From positions 7,068,001-7,132,000 of the forward strand of contig OZ059895.1 in NCBI GenBank assembly GCA_964057225.1: DNA of 64,000 bases, given 5' to 3'. The stretch's first letter is position 1. Each line of letters opens with the position of its first letter. The translations under genes and the position numbers were made by a program. Shown here piece by piece: positions 53,286-64,000 of this stretch. This DNA comes from Auanema rhodensis (lineage: Eukaryota > Nematoda > Chromadorea > Rhabditida > Rhabditidae). The notes below the pieces were generated by a model that did not search any database, was not told where the DNA came from, and was given only the letters and a program-made list of their open reading frames with translations.

Positions 53286-55847
53286 TTACTGACTGAATGA
53301 TCCTACAGCTAAAAGCAAATTTCTTCGAGTGAAATGTAATCCTAGAACAGGAGTTTGCTTTGTGGGGTAATTAAATATGTTAAATCCGGACATATTGATT
53401 CTAAAATAATTAAAACCAATTAAAATCAAATAAGTAATAAAGTACTTAGGATCAAATGTTTGTTCATTTTGATTATTTGTAGCAGCTATAAGATTGTCTA
53501 AAGAATAAATTGAAACAGATGGACCTCCATGTGATACTGCGAAAGCTCCACCATCCCGGGAGAATGAAATAGAAGCCTGGCGAGAAACAGTCAATTATCA
53601 AAAAAAAACAAAACAAACCATAGTAGCAGAAATTGACTTAGTTTCCATTCCTGCAAGGCGATTATAGGCGACATCCCAAACACAGACAGCACCATCGCCG
53701 CCAACCGACACTACATAACGTCCATCTGGCGAAACTTTCACTCCTCGCACACCAGCTTTATGCCCACTAAAGGTGCGAACACATGTTCCATTCAACACAT
53801 CCCAAATCCGAACATAGCGATCGTCACTACCTGTTTATAAATAAATTTATATCATACTTGAAATTTGCTCACCTCCAACGATGTAGTTACAATTCGGGTG
53901 AAAATCAACACAGCTAACTCCACCGTAACTATCAGCAAACAAGCGAAGGGGGTTCATACGATCAGTGCACCATAATGCTGCACATTTATCAGAACTTCCG
54001 CTACAGAAATAGTATCCGCGATTACAGAATTGTACCTAAAGTTAAAACATAAGTACAAACATGTTCTTATCAAAAAAACGAACCTGCCAGGCAGGCATAC
54101 TCAGTCGATAAACAACGACATTTTTTTGAGCATCTGTACTCCACAGCCTGATAGTATTATCTTTGGCTGATGATACGATAAGACGTTTATCAGGTGAGAA
54201 GTTAACTGAATAAACGGGGCCACTATGTCCCTATAAATCAAACACTACACGTACTAACGTAACTTAAGCCTACCAAAAGCATAACGTTAGTAGAAGCTGT
54301 GTTCTCATCATACAACATCTCATGAAAGTTATCGGTTTCAGGATCAATCTGTACTTAGCCTGTGAGTAATATATTTGAAAAATCGAAACCTTCTCTAATT
54401 CTTCTATGTCCTTCAGCTTCTTCAATTTTTGAGCTTCGTCAAAAGCAAAAATGTTAATAGTCGAATCTCCAAACCTGAAAAAAACAATAGCATCAGAATA
54501 AAAATATCTAAATACCCAAGAGCCATTAATGAAGAATCATCTGATATATCGGCACTTGTAACTCCCCCATGAGCATTCAAAGCGGTGAACATGCAGATTG
54601 AAGGAGGGCTCTCCTGACTAACCATCGCCAGTTTGCCAGCATCCTGAAAGAAAAGTGTGAAAACTGACATACTCATTATTAAGAAGTTGAAATATTACTC
54701 GAATAGCTTTTCGCTTTTCTTCACGGTAACTCTCACTCATGGCAGGCAAAGGTATACGATCAGCAATAGGAGCAGTTGCTTGAACTTTCTTGTTATCCTT
54801 GACGTCTTTGCCTTTAGTTTTACGTTTCTCTATGGTTTGCATGAGCTCATCCCGTTGAACTCCATGTAGCATCTACAAAAATAAAAAATAAAATATTCAA
54901 ATAGTCTTTCATACCTTATGTCTTTGAAGATTTCTTCCCACTTGTCCTAAGATACCTCCCATTTGGCATTCTACACTCGATTTCAATTTTGAAACAACAT
55001 CGGATTCTAAATATACATATATGAATATATATTCTAAAATTTAGGCGTTTTACAACTCACGTTCAATCGATATATGGTCTTTAATTATATTCTTTAAAGT
55101 AGGGCTTCTCACCAGTAGTAATTCCAATTGCTTCATACATGAGCGTGACATTTTTACTACGAATGGCATTTTTCTATTTTAAGAATTAGTATTTTGAAAG
55201 AGATGTAAGCATTTACTGTAATAGTTGGGTATACGGATTTGTGTTAGCATGATGTGTGCTTGTGATTCTACTGAACAAATCGACTTGCTCTTCATATGGC
55301 GCAGGAATCCGCATTTTAAATTTCTCAAAAAATTCTTTTGCTAAATAATAATAAAATTGGTAAATAACATTAAACAATAGCTGCAAACCATTTTGAGCAC
55401 CGGCCTCATAAAGAAGTTTTAAAAAACAGTGAGCGAAAACAGGAAACAGTAATAAGCTAAACTCTGCTTGAAAAAAATCATAGGAAGTATCTACTTGATG
55501 TAACAGTGATTCAAATTCATTTACTATACTATCACTGAAAATTGCTAAATATTAAAAAAACAAGACGAGGAAGAGATACTTACTGTGTTGGAAATGTTCG
55601 ACCATTTGCTTCTCCAGAGCGAAGCATTGCTGAGGCTTCTTTCGATAATGATTCTTCTGTTTCCTATAAATTTGAAAAAAAAAACTTATCACCCATCTTT
55701 CGAAAGTTATACTTGTAATCCATTTTTTCTCAAATATGCCATAATCAGTTGTAGATATTCGGGAGTAAGTGGTTTCTCCGATAGATCGTCTGGTAAACCA
55801 TTACCATTATTAAAAGAAGTTCCGTTTGATGAATTTGTTTCCGTCAT
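53286..55847 (-). CDS. TAF5: TAF5 / TAF5L-family WD40 subunit of TFIID or SAGA
   Basis: There are 15 exons, in coding order: 55,847-55,713; 55,663-55,584; 55,534-55,389; 55,340-55,217; 55,173-55,061; 55,006-54,915; 54,872-54,699; 54,643-54,516; 54,474-54,390; 54,348-54,274; 54,230-54,084; 54,035-53,873; 53,830-53,619; 53,576-53,446; 53,400-53,286 (TAA). They give 639 residues in phase. A LisH-like helix pair ([20 protein letters not shown], about residues 31-50) is followed by the TAF5 N-terminal domain to about residue 200, with [19 protein letters not shown]40 propeller follows from about residue 297: [43 protein letters not shown] and DGAVCVWDV. The end, [19 protein letters not shown], is the family's C-terminal signature. 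It scaffolds TAF dimers in TFIID; the SAGA paralogue TAF5L cannot be excluded. The sixth blade is degenerate. Confidence 0.88.
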
Positions 55848-56724
55848 TCTCTGGAAAAATATGTATTATAATTTTATGATTTTCATAGAGGAACAATGAA
55901 AGAACAATATTGAAATCAAATGAATAATTATATAAATACATTCTTTGTTAATACACGTCAAAAAATGTCAAAAAAATTGAAGGAAGTCGATAAAAATTAA
56001 ACCAAACACTTCTAAATTTCAATATTCAAAATATTTAGACAAAAGCTGAATATCATTATACTTCAGTACTTTATTACTGACAGTTCATTTTTGTTAGATT
56101 GGATTTGTCGACTTAATACACCTTTTATTATTAAATTAATTTTACAAAACGAATTTAAAAAATTAATGAAAGCAATGTTTGGAATAATTTTACCATAAAA
56201 GCAATCATGAATTAATCCGGATCTTTAAAGTAACTTTTCACGTATTTTACGCAAATTCACGTTGACGAAATACAACATCTTGTTAGATGATTACCTAAGT
56301 TCAAATCATTAAAAAAGGTTGCATGTTGTGAAAATTAGTTTACAATCATAAAATTTCAAATTTAGCATTATGATTCTGCTTTGTATTGACGCTGAATTAG
56401 CTTTATAAATAGTATGCAAAATGAGGAGAGTCGAGACAGTTTGATCGATATCAACGCGCGCCCAACCCCCCCCCCCCTTATTCGGCTGTGATCGGCCCAC
56501 CATATTGTTCCTGGCAACACCCAATAGCTGATCGCTATTTACGGAGCATTAGTGCCAAGTATTTCGGATAACGATCGGCCGGCTTCTGGCTTGATCAAGT
56601 CAGTCATTTAATATTCAACGGTTCTAGATCTTTCTTCATTACTGCGTTATCTATATTTGGAAGCGTTCTCGTACTAAATTTTCTGCTGTCGTCATATTCC
56701 ACTCGCGGACCAGCATTTTGTGAA
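55848..56724. promoter_or_regulatory. Bidirectional promoter region between TAF5 (-) and the unrecognised + gene
   Basis: The two genes are head to head with 877 bp between start codons. The right half is distinctly richer in GC and CG dinucleotides (56,430-56,720: atcaacgcgcgcc, ataacgatcggccggc). It has a poly-C tract and a ccaatagctgatcg element, consistent with a promoter core. No TATA box can be assigned with confidence. Start sites are not mapped. Confidence 0.5.
56466..56479. repeat. Poly-C / poly-G tract
   Basis: A run of about 12-13 consecutive C follows cgcgcccaa in the putative bidirectional promoter. It is unusual in this AT-rich sequence and could form G-quadruplex-like or triplex structures on the opposite strand. 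Confidence 0.8.
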
Positions 56725-58466
56725 ATGTTGCCAACACCAGCTGTGCCCAGTTCTTCAAACGTAGTACCAAACAGCCAATCCAATGAATTTTCATCTGATT
56801 CTGTTCCTTCTAATATTCAACAAAATTCTTTATGTGAATCTGCTATTGTGGGTAGTCCTGAAGTGTTTGGTGCTATGCAAGAAAATACTACATCAGCATG
56901 TGCAGCCGGACAATCGGCTATGGAGAATCATGTTCTCAACCCATCACCTAATTTAGGAAAAGAAGAAAGAATGAAAGATGACGAAGCGAACCTGTAAGTT
57001 TTCTAAGACAATCACATTGTTACTGATATAAATTTAGTCGATATATACGTGCCCCTGTACCAATGCGTCACTCTCCTCCAATCGAGGAATTGTTGAATTC
57101 ATTGAACCACTGGCAATGGGTTCAGATTGATGATGTACATCTACCTATAATTCTAAGAGAAGATGAACATTATGCCGCTGTTCATATGGTACAACTAAAA
57201 TTATTAAACAAGTTTCCGTCCGGGTTGCCAGCTGATGTTATGCAAAGGTAATTTTATGAATAACATTAAACATTTTTGTTTTGTTCATTTTTTAGGTTTA
57301 CAATGGTTTCTCATCATATGACTGAAATTGAAGCATGTGTATTCAATGCAGTAAATGTGGTTAGTCGTTCTTTTGATTTGGGCTGTCACGTATACACTGT
57401 AAAAGACGAAGTTGTCCGTCTGCAAGATGCTCTTGCATTCTATTGGCATGCTAAAGAGTATAATTTACACCGAACCTATTTTCTTTATGAAAAGGAAATC
57501 AGCACAAGTCATTGTAACTCCATATGTGCAGTGTTAAGTGTCTTGAAACAAGAATGCGTCAAAGCTATAGAGGTATGCGCCTTTTCTTTATATTGCTTTT
57601 GCATTTCTAATTTTATTCTGATATTTTCTATGTTTTTTTTTGTATTTTAGAAGACTCGTGATGAGATCGCTGCTAATTATTCAATTGCAAAAAGAATCGA
57701 GAATAAACGTAATCAGCTCAAGGATGCTTCTCTATCCATTCCTGCTTGTGTCCAGAACGGCTCACTGCTTATGGTTGCTCCAGCTAGTAACCACATTGAG
57801 GGGCAATCTACTCCCACAACTTCTGCAGCCTCATTACAAAGTAGAGTATCCAATACTCAGCCTTCTATAACCCCTGCACAAAGCCAAGGATTAAATTTAG
57901 CTCAAGCACAAGCTCAGAGATCATCAATGGATAGTCAAACTGCTACACAATCTGTTCCACAGCACTGCTTGAACCCTAGTATTCCTCAAGTTCCTTCTCA
58001 AATTTATTCTCAGGTTACTGTTCAGCCTACTAGCTCTATCCCTTTAGCTTCTGTTGTGCCCGTTCCTATTTCTGTAAATCCGCTCGTATCAAAACCATCG
58101 CTTAGCCCTTCTCAGCTCGCAACTGACACACAATCGTCAATCTTATCTCTTCAGTCATCCTCTTTACCTCCTAGTTCTATAATAACAACAGTTGTACAGA
58201 CTTCTTCACAGGCGAGCTCAATGACTCCAATATCGGAGGTATCGTACCAACCGTCTTCATTGATTCAAAATAAGAAAACACCTGATGAGACTCCTGGAAA
58301 TCAAGCGGAAAATATATCTGAACGTTCTGAATTGTCTGTTAGTACTACTGTTTGCAATACAGGCCCTAAGCAAAATACTGAGTCAATCACTACGCAGGTA
58401 CAAAGCCAAGCTCAACCATCAAATTCAGACTCTATAGATTCTAAAGAGGTAGACACATCTTTCTAA
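56725..58466 (+). CDS. Unrecognised protein with conserved-looking core and Ser/Gln-rich tail
   Basis: There are four exons: 56,725-56,993; 57,038-57,247; 57,296-57,572; 57,651-58,466 (TAA), giving 523 residues. Phases match at each GT-AG junction. Residues 1-90 are Ser/Asn-rich. Residues about 91-280 form a compact-looking region rich in aromatic residues (LNHWQWVQIDDVHLPIILRE, AAVHMVQLKLLNKFPS, RLQDALAFYWHAKEYN), followed by a charged helix (IAKRIENKRNQLKD). The last 230 residues are low-complexity Ser/Gln/Pro/Thr, typical of disordered nuclear regulators. There is no signal peptide or membrane segment. I cannot assign the family. The head-to-head arrangement with TAF5 hints at a nuclear or housekeeping role, but that is inference. 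Confidence 0.8.
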
Positions 58467-58907
58467 GTTGTCATGTTATTCACTGAAGAAACCTATATCT
58501 TTCCTCATTATCAGACAGGCAAAGCAAAGTACATATCGATTTCTCAAAAATTTTATTGTTCTGAACAAACTAATAAATATAAAATTTTAATTTTCCTCAT
58601 AGAAAACGTTTATATTGTAAGCTCGCAATAATAATACAATTCCTAATATTTGCAAGTAAAATGCACATGTGATATATTAAGAATTCTATATTTGATACAT
58701 AAATCTACTTTTTTCATATTTCGGTCATTGTTTTGACCTTACCCGATGATTGTAGATAAGAAGTTGCAATGATAACAAAAACATAAGAATAATATGATCG
58801 TGAGTAGAAAAGTGGTTAAACGGCCAAAACTTGTTTAGAAAGCCCTATTTAGGGAGAAAGATAAAAAACATGAGAGTAATTACTCCGAGATTTTAAAAAG
58901 CAGCAGT
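58467..58907. other. Convergent 3' spacer
   Basis: These 441 AT-rich bases lie between the stop of the unrecognised + gene and the stop of NAA60 (-). They must contain both 3' UTRs. No other gene is seen. Confidence 0.5.
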
Positions 58908-59810
58908 TTAAGAATATGAAAATAATCTACAAAGTTTTTTAATTGGAAAGCAAACAGCTTCTCCTAATAGACGACAGACATTGTTAAACGACATTGGAGG
59001 TCTAGCACCGTTTGTATAACGTACAAAGGTGAAGCCATCACCATAACTACTTTCCAAATGATAATAGTTTCTGAAATTCACAATAGTTTGACTGTACAAC
59101 ACTGTAGCACAGAAAGCTATAGGCTTTATTTGATATTGACAAAATTAATTGGAAAAACTTACAAAAGAGTGTCATGATGTATGAAGCCGTTCGTTTTATA
59201 AAACGAAATTGCAGCTAGATTAGTTGATAATACATGTAAAAATACGGCGCGTGGATACGGTGGGCTTTCAACAATCTTAAGCAATTAATGAAAAATTTTA
59301 AATATGGTCTTAAGATGAACCGTATCCAACAAATGACCAAGAAGTCTTGAAGCTAAACCCGCTCGTCGATATTCATTGTGCACTGCTAGGGATAAAATAT
59401 ATACCACATGCGAACTAGTATCAGACAGTATCTCACGATCCTTAACAGATCATTAGTTTCATAATTGGTGTTCTAACAAACCTCCATGTTACAATGAAGA
59501 ATTTTCTTTGTTTCTGATACCATAATGGCTGCTAATCGATTACCATCAAAGAGTCCGTGACTAATTAATGAGCCTGACACCACTTCTTCATACCTGAAAA
59601 AAAGATATTTCGAATGGTTCTTTCAAAAACAAAGAAAAAAAGATGTGAGACTCACCAGCAATCAGGATATTGAATTGGAAATGATGCTGTACAAATAGCT
59701 CGAACATCAGGCAAGTCAGAGGGCACTAATGGTCTTAGAATAAGTCGACGAACTAAATCGCTTTCAGACCGAAGGAGAGAATCACATTCATCTTTTAGAC
59801 TACACGGCAT
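58908..59810 (-). CDS. NAA60: N-alpha-acetyltransferase 60 (Golgi NatF)
   Basis: There are five exons, in coding order: 59,810-59,656; 59,593-59,482; 59,440-59,321; 59,275-59,163; 59,070-58,908 (TAA), giving 220 residues. The family signature is clear. [15 protein letters not shown] near residues 44-58 matches FPIEYPDSWY of NAA60. An acetyl-CoA-binding RRAGLA (residues 114-119) follows a VVYILSLAV strand. SFYKTNGF is the GNAT motif B, and [15 protein letters not shown] matches DGFTYVLYINGGHPP. The enzyme acetylates N-termini of membrane proteins with cytosolic N-termini, at the Golgi. The C-terminal tail, with Leu, Phe, Cys and Lys ([19 protein letters not shown]), could be the amphipathic membrane-binding part. 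An alternative acceptor upstream of exon 5 would shift the frame into a stop, so the tttcag acceptor was chosen. Confidence 0.9.
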
Positions 59811-60958
59811 TTTGTCCAAGACTTAAAGTCCATTCATATCGTCATCAAATACATTAAATTCTGGGAGAATTGAAGTACAGGGTTCAACGATTGTCAATTT
59901 AGTAAAATAATGTGATTACTCGGAGAAGAAGAAAGACGATGACGAGGCAAACCAGGAATCGAACTTTAGATGGAACATTGGCTCATAAGACCCATGAACC
60001 GATCGAACTGAAAATAATTGCTAGCTGACGATTTATGAGACAATTAATATGGGGTAGCGCTACAAACACTATGACCTCAGGGGAATATATTTAAGACATT
60101 GGGTCCATGTCTTATTTGGTCTATATAGACTTAAGAAGCTAGACACTATACAAACCATATATATGACAAATACGGACATTTTAAACTTACTTTGATCGAA
60201 AATAAAACTGATTTAAACTTGGTCGTGGGCAAAGGCAAGTTCTAAATGAAAACATTATTTCATTATATTAATATGAACTGATAAAATAGAAGAGTTCAGA
60301 CGAACGAAACAAAATAGAAAAATATGTTTAAAATGTTAACTAAAGAGGAGACAACGTGATTCAAAGAAAATTCCCAAGATAGTTATACATTTAACCCGAG
60401 ACTTTACGGGGATTCAAACAAATCAGTGTTGAACAATTCAACAGTGGCAGAAAATAAATTATAGAAACAAAGGGCAGCATTAGATCCACATTTAAAATTG
60501 TAACAGATGGAGTTACGTTTGTAAAAGATGATGGATCGAGTTTCACAGAAACTGATATCAGCATAATCAGTTCATCAAAAGCTTGCTGACTTTATCTCAT
60601 TAACTAATTCAGCTTTTAATTCGAAATAGCTGTGCAATTCAAGTCAAGAACTAGCATGATTCCAGAAAAAATAAAAGAGTCATGTAACATATTGTTACAA
60701 AACATTGCAAATGCAAACAGAAATAATATACTTTTAAGAATGTATAAATATTTTAGCGATCAAACGCTGAGTTTATCATGTTCTAGATTTGAAAAAATAT
60801 TGTTATTGATTTCTAAAAAAACGACAATTGATGAACATAGTATAATCTCTAAAAACATTTCTTCTTTTGATGAATACTTCATAAAGATAAATATAAATAA
60901 CGCAACAATAACAACTTTATAGATTACAAACAACTACTCTTAGAGCTTCCTACTTCAT
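59811..60958. other. Intergenic region, no supported gene
   Basis: A 96-codon frame at 60,632-60,922 (+) is AT-driven (Ile/Asn/Lys-rich) with no domain. The stretch also holds a tRNA-like fragment near 59,940-60,030. Confidence 0.5.
59940..60030 (-). repeat. Candidate tRNA-derived fragment (SINE-like)
   Basis: On the minus strand aagttcgattcctggtttgc contains a close match to the Pol III box B and T-arm (GTTCGATTCC). Upstream, cggttcatgggtcttatgag could be a weak D-arm or box A region. No complete cloverleaf can be folded by eye, so it is not called a functional tRNA. It may be a tRNA pseudogene or the head of a tRNA-derived SINE. Confidence 0.35.
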
Positions 60959-62760
60959 TTACTTTCTGGTATTAAAATATGCAGGAGCTATTAGATACGC
61001 TGTGTTGTTCAGGGACGAAGCTGAATGGTCAAATATATGGCTAAAATGAATAGAAGAAAACATACTCATGCTGACCCAGTCCATTAGTTTAGTCCGGATT
61101 TCCTGATCACTAAGATTGGAATAGTCAAGACGCCGAATGTACATATGCTGTAAGAAAGAACTGCTCAATAAGCATTTGTTATTCATGAAAGAGCACATAC
61201 AAAGAGAAGCTGCCTAGTTGTAAGAGAATCGATGTATGATGGTAATGTTTCATCCAACAAACGTAAAAGCTTGACTCTGTTATTAAGACGTCCTTGAGTG
61301 TTAGGAACTGGATAGAGACCTTGTAACTTGCAGACTTTGTTCTAAATTTCGATCGGTCATTACTAACTAGATGAATACTCTTACAAAAACATCTCCTGAT
61401 AGTTTTTCCACTTTGGGCAAATCTATTTCACTAATCGAAGCAGGCTTAAAATGTTTTCGATGATGTACGTAAATAAACAAATAAAATTGCCTTCTTAAGA
61501 ATTTCGTGCAATTCAGGATATATTGAATTTGAGTTCTGGATTTCCATAGCAAAAAATTTTCTACGTTGCTCATCCGTCCAAAAATGACGAGTCAAAACGA
61601 CTCGGGGAAAGAAAATTCTGAAAAAGATTTGAATGTAACAGTAGGCACAACACTTTCTATTGCTGTTTTCAATAATCAACAATAGAAAAAGTATGCACAT
61701 ACACGCAGAACCCAATGAGATAAAAAGTTGCAGGTAGCGGGAGCAGGACAATAATCATTAAAGCTTTCAACGTTTCCGATGGCGTCTGTAAAATAAATGC
61801 TTCGGTATGTGAACGAAAACTGTAGGTTACTAAGATCATCTATTGGAACACTACATTATAATTATTTCACAGCACTCAATCTATACTAAAAGAACCTCAT
61901 CTGCTCCCGCACCTTTCGATTTATAGTGCCTATGTTTTCTGCTTCTATGAGCTTACACCGCCACCAAACCAAATGGCTACAGAAGAACTTACAGTAGAGC
62001 TATCAACACGTCACCAGGACCCGGAATTTGTAAGACGACAATGAGGAACATCATTTTCATGATTTCGCTACCACTCTAATAAAATGGAAGGTTTAAATAA
62101 GAACTCAAAATACTGTAAATTCAAGAAGCTGACACACTAGCGCAAGAAAAAGTAAGTAGACAACAGCAAATGAGGTTCCTTATTAATTCATATTTGGCAT
62201 ACCTGAACAAGAACTTCTAACTCTGACGTCGAAAGGGTACTTAGACTAGTCTTCCCTGACATTAAACCTCGACGAAGCTTAATATACGTTTTGATATCAT
62301 TTAAACACCATTTGGATCCTTTGAAAGAGAACGTTTATCTTTTTAAGAAAATACACATACATACCTTCAAAAACCAATTTGTTCAAAGCAGCTACTTTTG
62401 GCCATTTCTCTAAAAAGTTTTCCCATTTAAATCGAAGAGAGGTTGGGTCTGGAGGAGCAACCGGTGGAGGACCAGCAGAAGTAAATCTGGAAACAATTAA
62501 ATAAATAAAAAACAAAAACTTTGTAAAGAATGCAACTGCATTCGCATATATCAATCTAGGAATGAGAAGCATAACGATTAGTTGGAAAGCAATTGGATTT
62601 AGGATTCCAGTTCAGTTATGGGTGAACTAACAATTCAAAAACTCGTTCAATTTGCTATTTGCTATGGAAATAGGAAATAATACCTTATAGATGTTCTAAA
62701 TGAAGTCAGAGTAGGCAGGCGTAAAACCACAGTGGGATTCAAGGCTCTTCTTAACGACAT
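60959..62760 (-). CDS. LETMD1: LETM1 domain-containing protein 1 (mitochondrial)
   Basis: There are eight exons, in coding order: 62,760-62,684; 62,486-62,365; 62,318-62,203; 62,075-61,993; 61,617-61,479; 61,444-61,385; 61,341-61,201; 61,147-60,959, giving 308 residues (human LETMD1 has 360). The N-terminus MSLRRALNPTVVLRLPTL is Arg-rich without acidic residues, a likely mitochondrial presequence. A membrane segment MKMMFLIVVLQIPGPGDVL runs into the next exon's FFPRVVLTRHFWTDEQRRKF. This matches the LETMD1 signature LFPRQLLIRHFWTPKQQ. The C-terminal LETM/ribosome-binding-like helices include LDYSNLSDQEIRTKLMDW. Between exons 5 and 6 I propose a 34-nt intron (61,445-61,478); this is the least certain junction. 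Role: mitochondrial inner-membrane protein. Confidence 0.85.
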
Positions 62761-63279
62761 CCTGCAAGCAAAATCGTATTATTGTAAATATAAGAAAAAG
62801 TATAAATGAGAGCAAATACTGAACAGGTTATAAACCCCACGAACATACCATAACCAAGAAAAAGCGTTTGAGTACAATTTATTATTATTAATGATACAGG
62901 TAATCAGTTAATGAAAGAACAGAACAATTGAGAACAGTTACTATTATGGAGACTAGTAAGAATTAATGAAAAAATAATAAATATCAGGCAAGAAGTTAAT
63001 TATTATGGCAACAATTCTACACCAAGAAATTTAAGTACCCATTTTGCACATATAAATATACATATATACATATATGTATATATATATATTTTTTATTATT
63101 ATGAAAGATGACAGAAGTGCATACACGCTATATTCTTAAACGCCTAATACGTGCTGAAAAAACAAACAAACGGAAATTATGATACAGTCTTTTGTACAAA
63201 ATCAGAACTCTGGAAAATAAATATTCTCTTTTTATATTCGTGTTATTTCTTTTTCTTTCTGTGAACAAGGATGTAAAAA
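62761..63279. other. Intergenic spacer with TA-rich microsatellite
   Basis: This lies between LETMD1 and the PDZ gene, both on the minus strand. A (TA)n/(CATA)n tract lies at about 63,053-63,090. The short + frame at 63,192-63,383 overlaps the PDZ-gene exon antisense and looks random. Confidence 0.5.
63053..63090. repeat. (TA)n/(CATA)n microsatellite
   Basis: Alternating TA with interspersed CATA units, ending in an oligo-T run. Confidence 0.8.
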
Positions 63280-64000
63280 TCACAAACGTGTTATTTCGGC
63301 GGCTAACGAATTACCACTATCAGCTCTCTTCAAAGAACAGGCCTTATCAACACAGTATGAATCCGATAGGTCACCGAGAGTAGGTGATGGGTCGTCAGGA
63401 TGGTCAGGCTCTATTCCCTGTGAAATCATTGAATCCCCACCAGGACACAAGCCCGGCAACGAAGAGCCCGAAGTGTTAGCAGAGTCGCTAGTTAAAGCTA
63501 GTTGCTTGGGGGCAAATTCTGTAAACAAGCGGCAATAGGAGTTATATTCAAAAAATAACGATATTACCATATTTATCAACAATTTTCTTTTCTTCTCGTT
63601 CCAAAGCTTCTAGCATTTTTTGTTTTTCTCTCAATATATATTGCAGTTGAAGTGAACGAGCCGACAACTGAATAATTCGAGCAATATTCTGAACCAAAAA
63701 TATAGTTTAAGTTTGAAACTTGGAAGGCCTACTTGGAACAACACTACTAATCTCATTTGTAGCTGAGATGATATTATGCTTACTAGTGATGAATGTGATT
63801 CACCAATAACTGAGACACCATTAACGGCTATTACTACATCGCCTATAATCAATTATCTAGTTTTAAAATTGACAAGGAGTTTTAACCTCTCCTTATACCA
63901 GCTTTCGAAGCTGGGGCTCCATCTTGAACATAATCTACATAAGTAATACGTTCCACGGAATTTGTCCCACGTTTGAAAACGTATGACTGAACAAGATTAT
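63280..64000 (-). CDS. Tamalin/CYTIP-like PDZ scaffold protein, 3' part only
   Basis: Visible exons in coding order are 64,000-63,887 (cut by the window edge), 63,842-63,733, 63,688-63,568 and 63,518-63,280 (TGA). They give about 194 codons, all in phase. The PDZ domain begins outside the window. Its visible part has [32 protein letters not shown] and [11 protein letters not shown], the usual GxxxxSPAxxAGLxxGDxIxxVNG pattern. A Leu/Gln/Glu-rich coiled coil follows immediately ([20 protein letters not shown]), as in tamalin (GRASP) and CYTIP, where PDZ and coiled coil bind cytohesins. The C-terminal 79 residues are Ser/Pro/Asp-rich and disordered. The end, EITRL, is not an obvious class I PDZ ligand as in tamalin. 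Other PDZ proteins with an adjoining coil remain possible. Confidence 0.7.

Noticed and set aside
58908-59102. Longer NAA60 last exon starting upstream of 59,070
   Set aside because: Using the gctacag acceptor puts the reading frame into a TAG; the tttcag acceptor at 59,071-59,073 keeps the family alignment.
60632-60922. 96-residue plus-strand frame
   Set aside because: Ile/Asn/Lys-rich composition follows from AT richness; no domain, no splice context.

Overview
The window looks like nuclear DNA of a flatworm, most probably a schistosome-type trematode. It is AT-rich. Its genes are split into many small exons with GT-AG introns, several of only 34-50 nt, and the recognisable proteins are animal families: an EMX homeodomain, a NuRD-motif zinc-finger protein, TAF5, AP-3 beta, NAA60, LETMD1 and a tamalin-type PDZ protein. 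The exact species cannot be fixed from sequence alone.

Layout. About half of the window (1-31,570) is one head-to-tail satellite array of a 252-bp unit. It holds 125 complete units plus a truncated last one, and the left end runs off the window. The array is built from older multi-unit blocks copied at several offsets. It ends abruptly 1.5 kb upstream of a four-exon EMX-type homeobox gene (33,090-35,399, +). A gene-poor 4.5-kb stretch follows, then a tRNA-Gly(GCC) gene (39,943-40,013, -), a GC-rich patch, and a 13-exon, 15-finger C2H2 gene (41,845-45,852, +).

The right third is compact and gene-dense. A tiny unrecognised gene (46,219-46,516, +) converges on a DUF1647-like type II membrane protein (46,615-48,358, -), with overlapping 3' ends. 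Next come AP-3 beta (49,593-52,865, -), TAF5 (53,286-55,847, -), a divergently transcribed unrecognised Ser/Gln-rich protein (56,725-58,466, +), NAA60 (58,908-59,810, -), LETMD1 (60,959-62,760, -) and the 3' part of a tamalin/CYTIP-like PDZ gene (63,280-64,000, -).

The genes do not form one pathway. They are mostly housekeeping functions (transcription, endosomal/lysosomal sorting, Golgi N-terminal acetylation, mitochondrial inner membrane) plus two developmental regulators. All exon models were built by hand from reading frames, splice sites and phase continuity. Every internal junction keeps frame, which supports the models, but no transcript data were available.

Most notable: the phase and copy history of the satellite (unit length exactly 84 codons, frame closed in nearly all copies); its abrupt edge next to a homeobox gene; an AP-3 beta that seems to stop just after its clathrin box, without the ear; and two conserved-looking genes that I could not assign.
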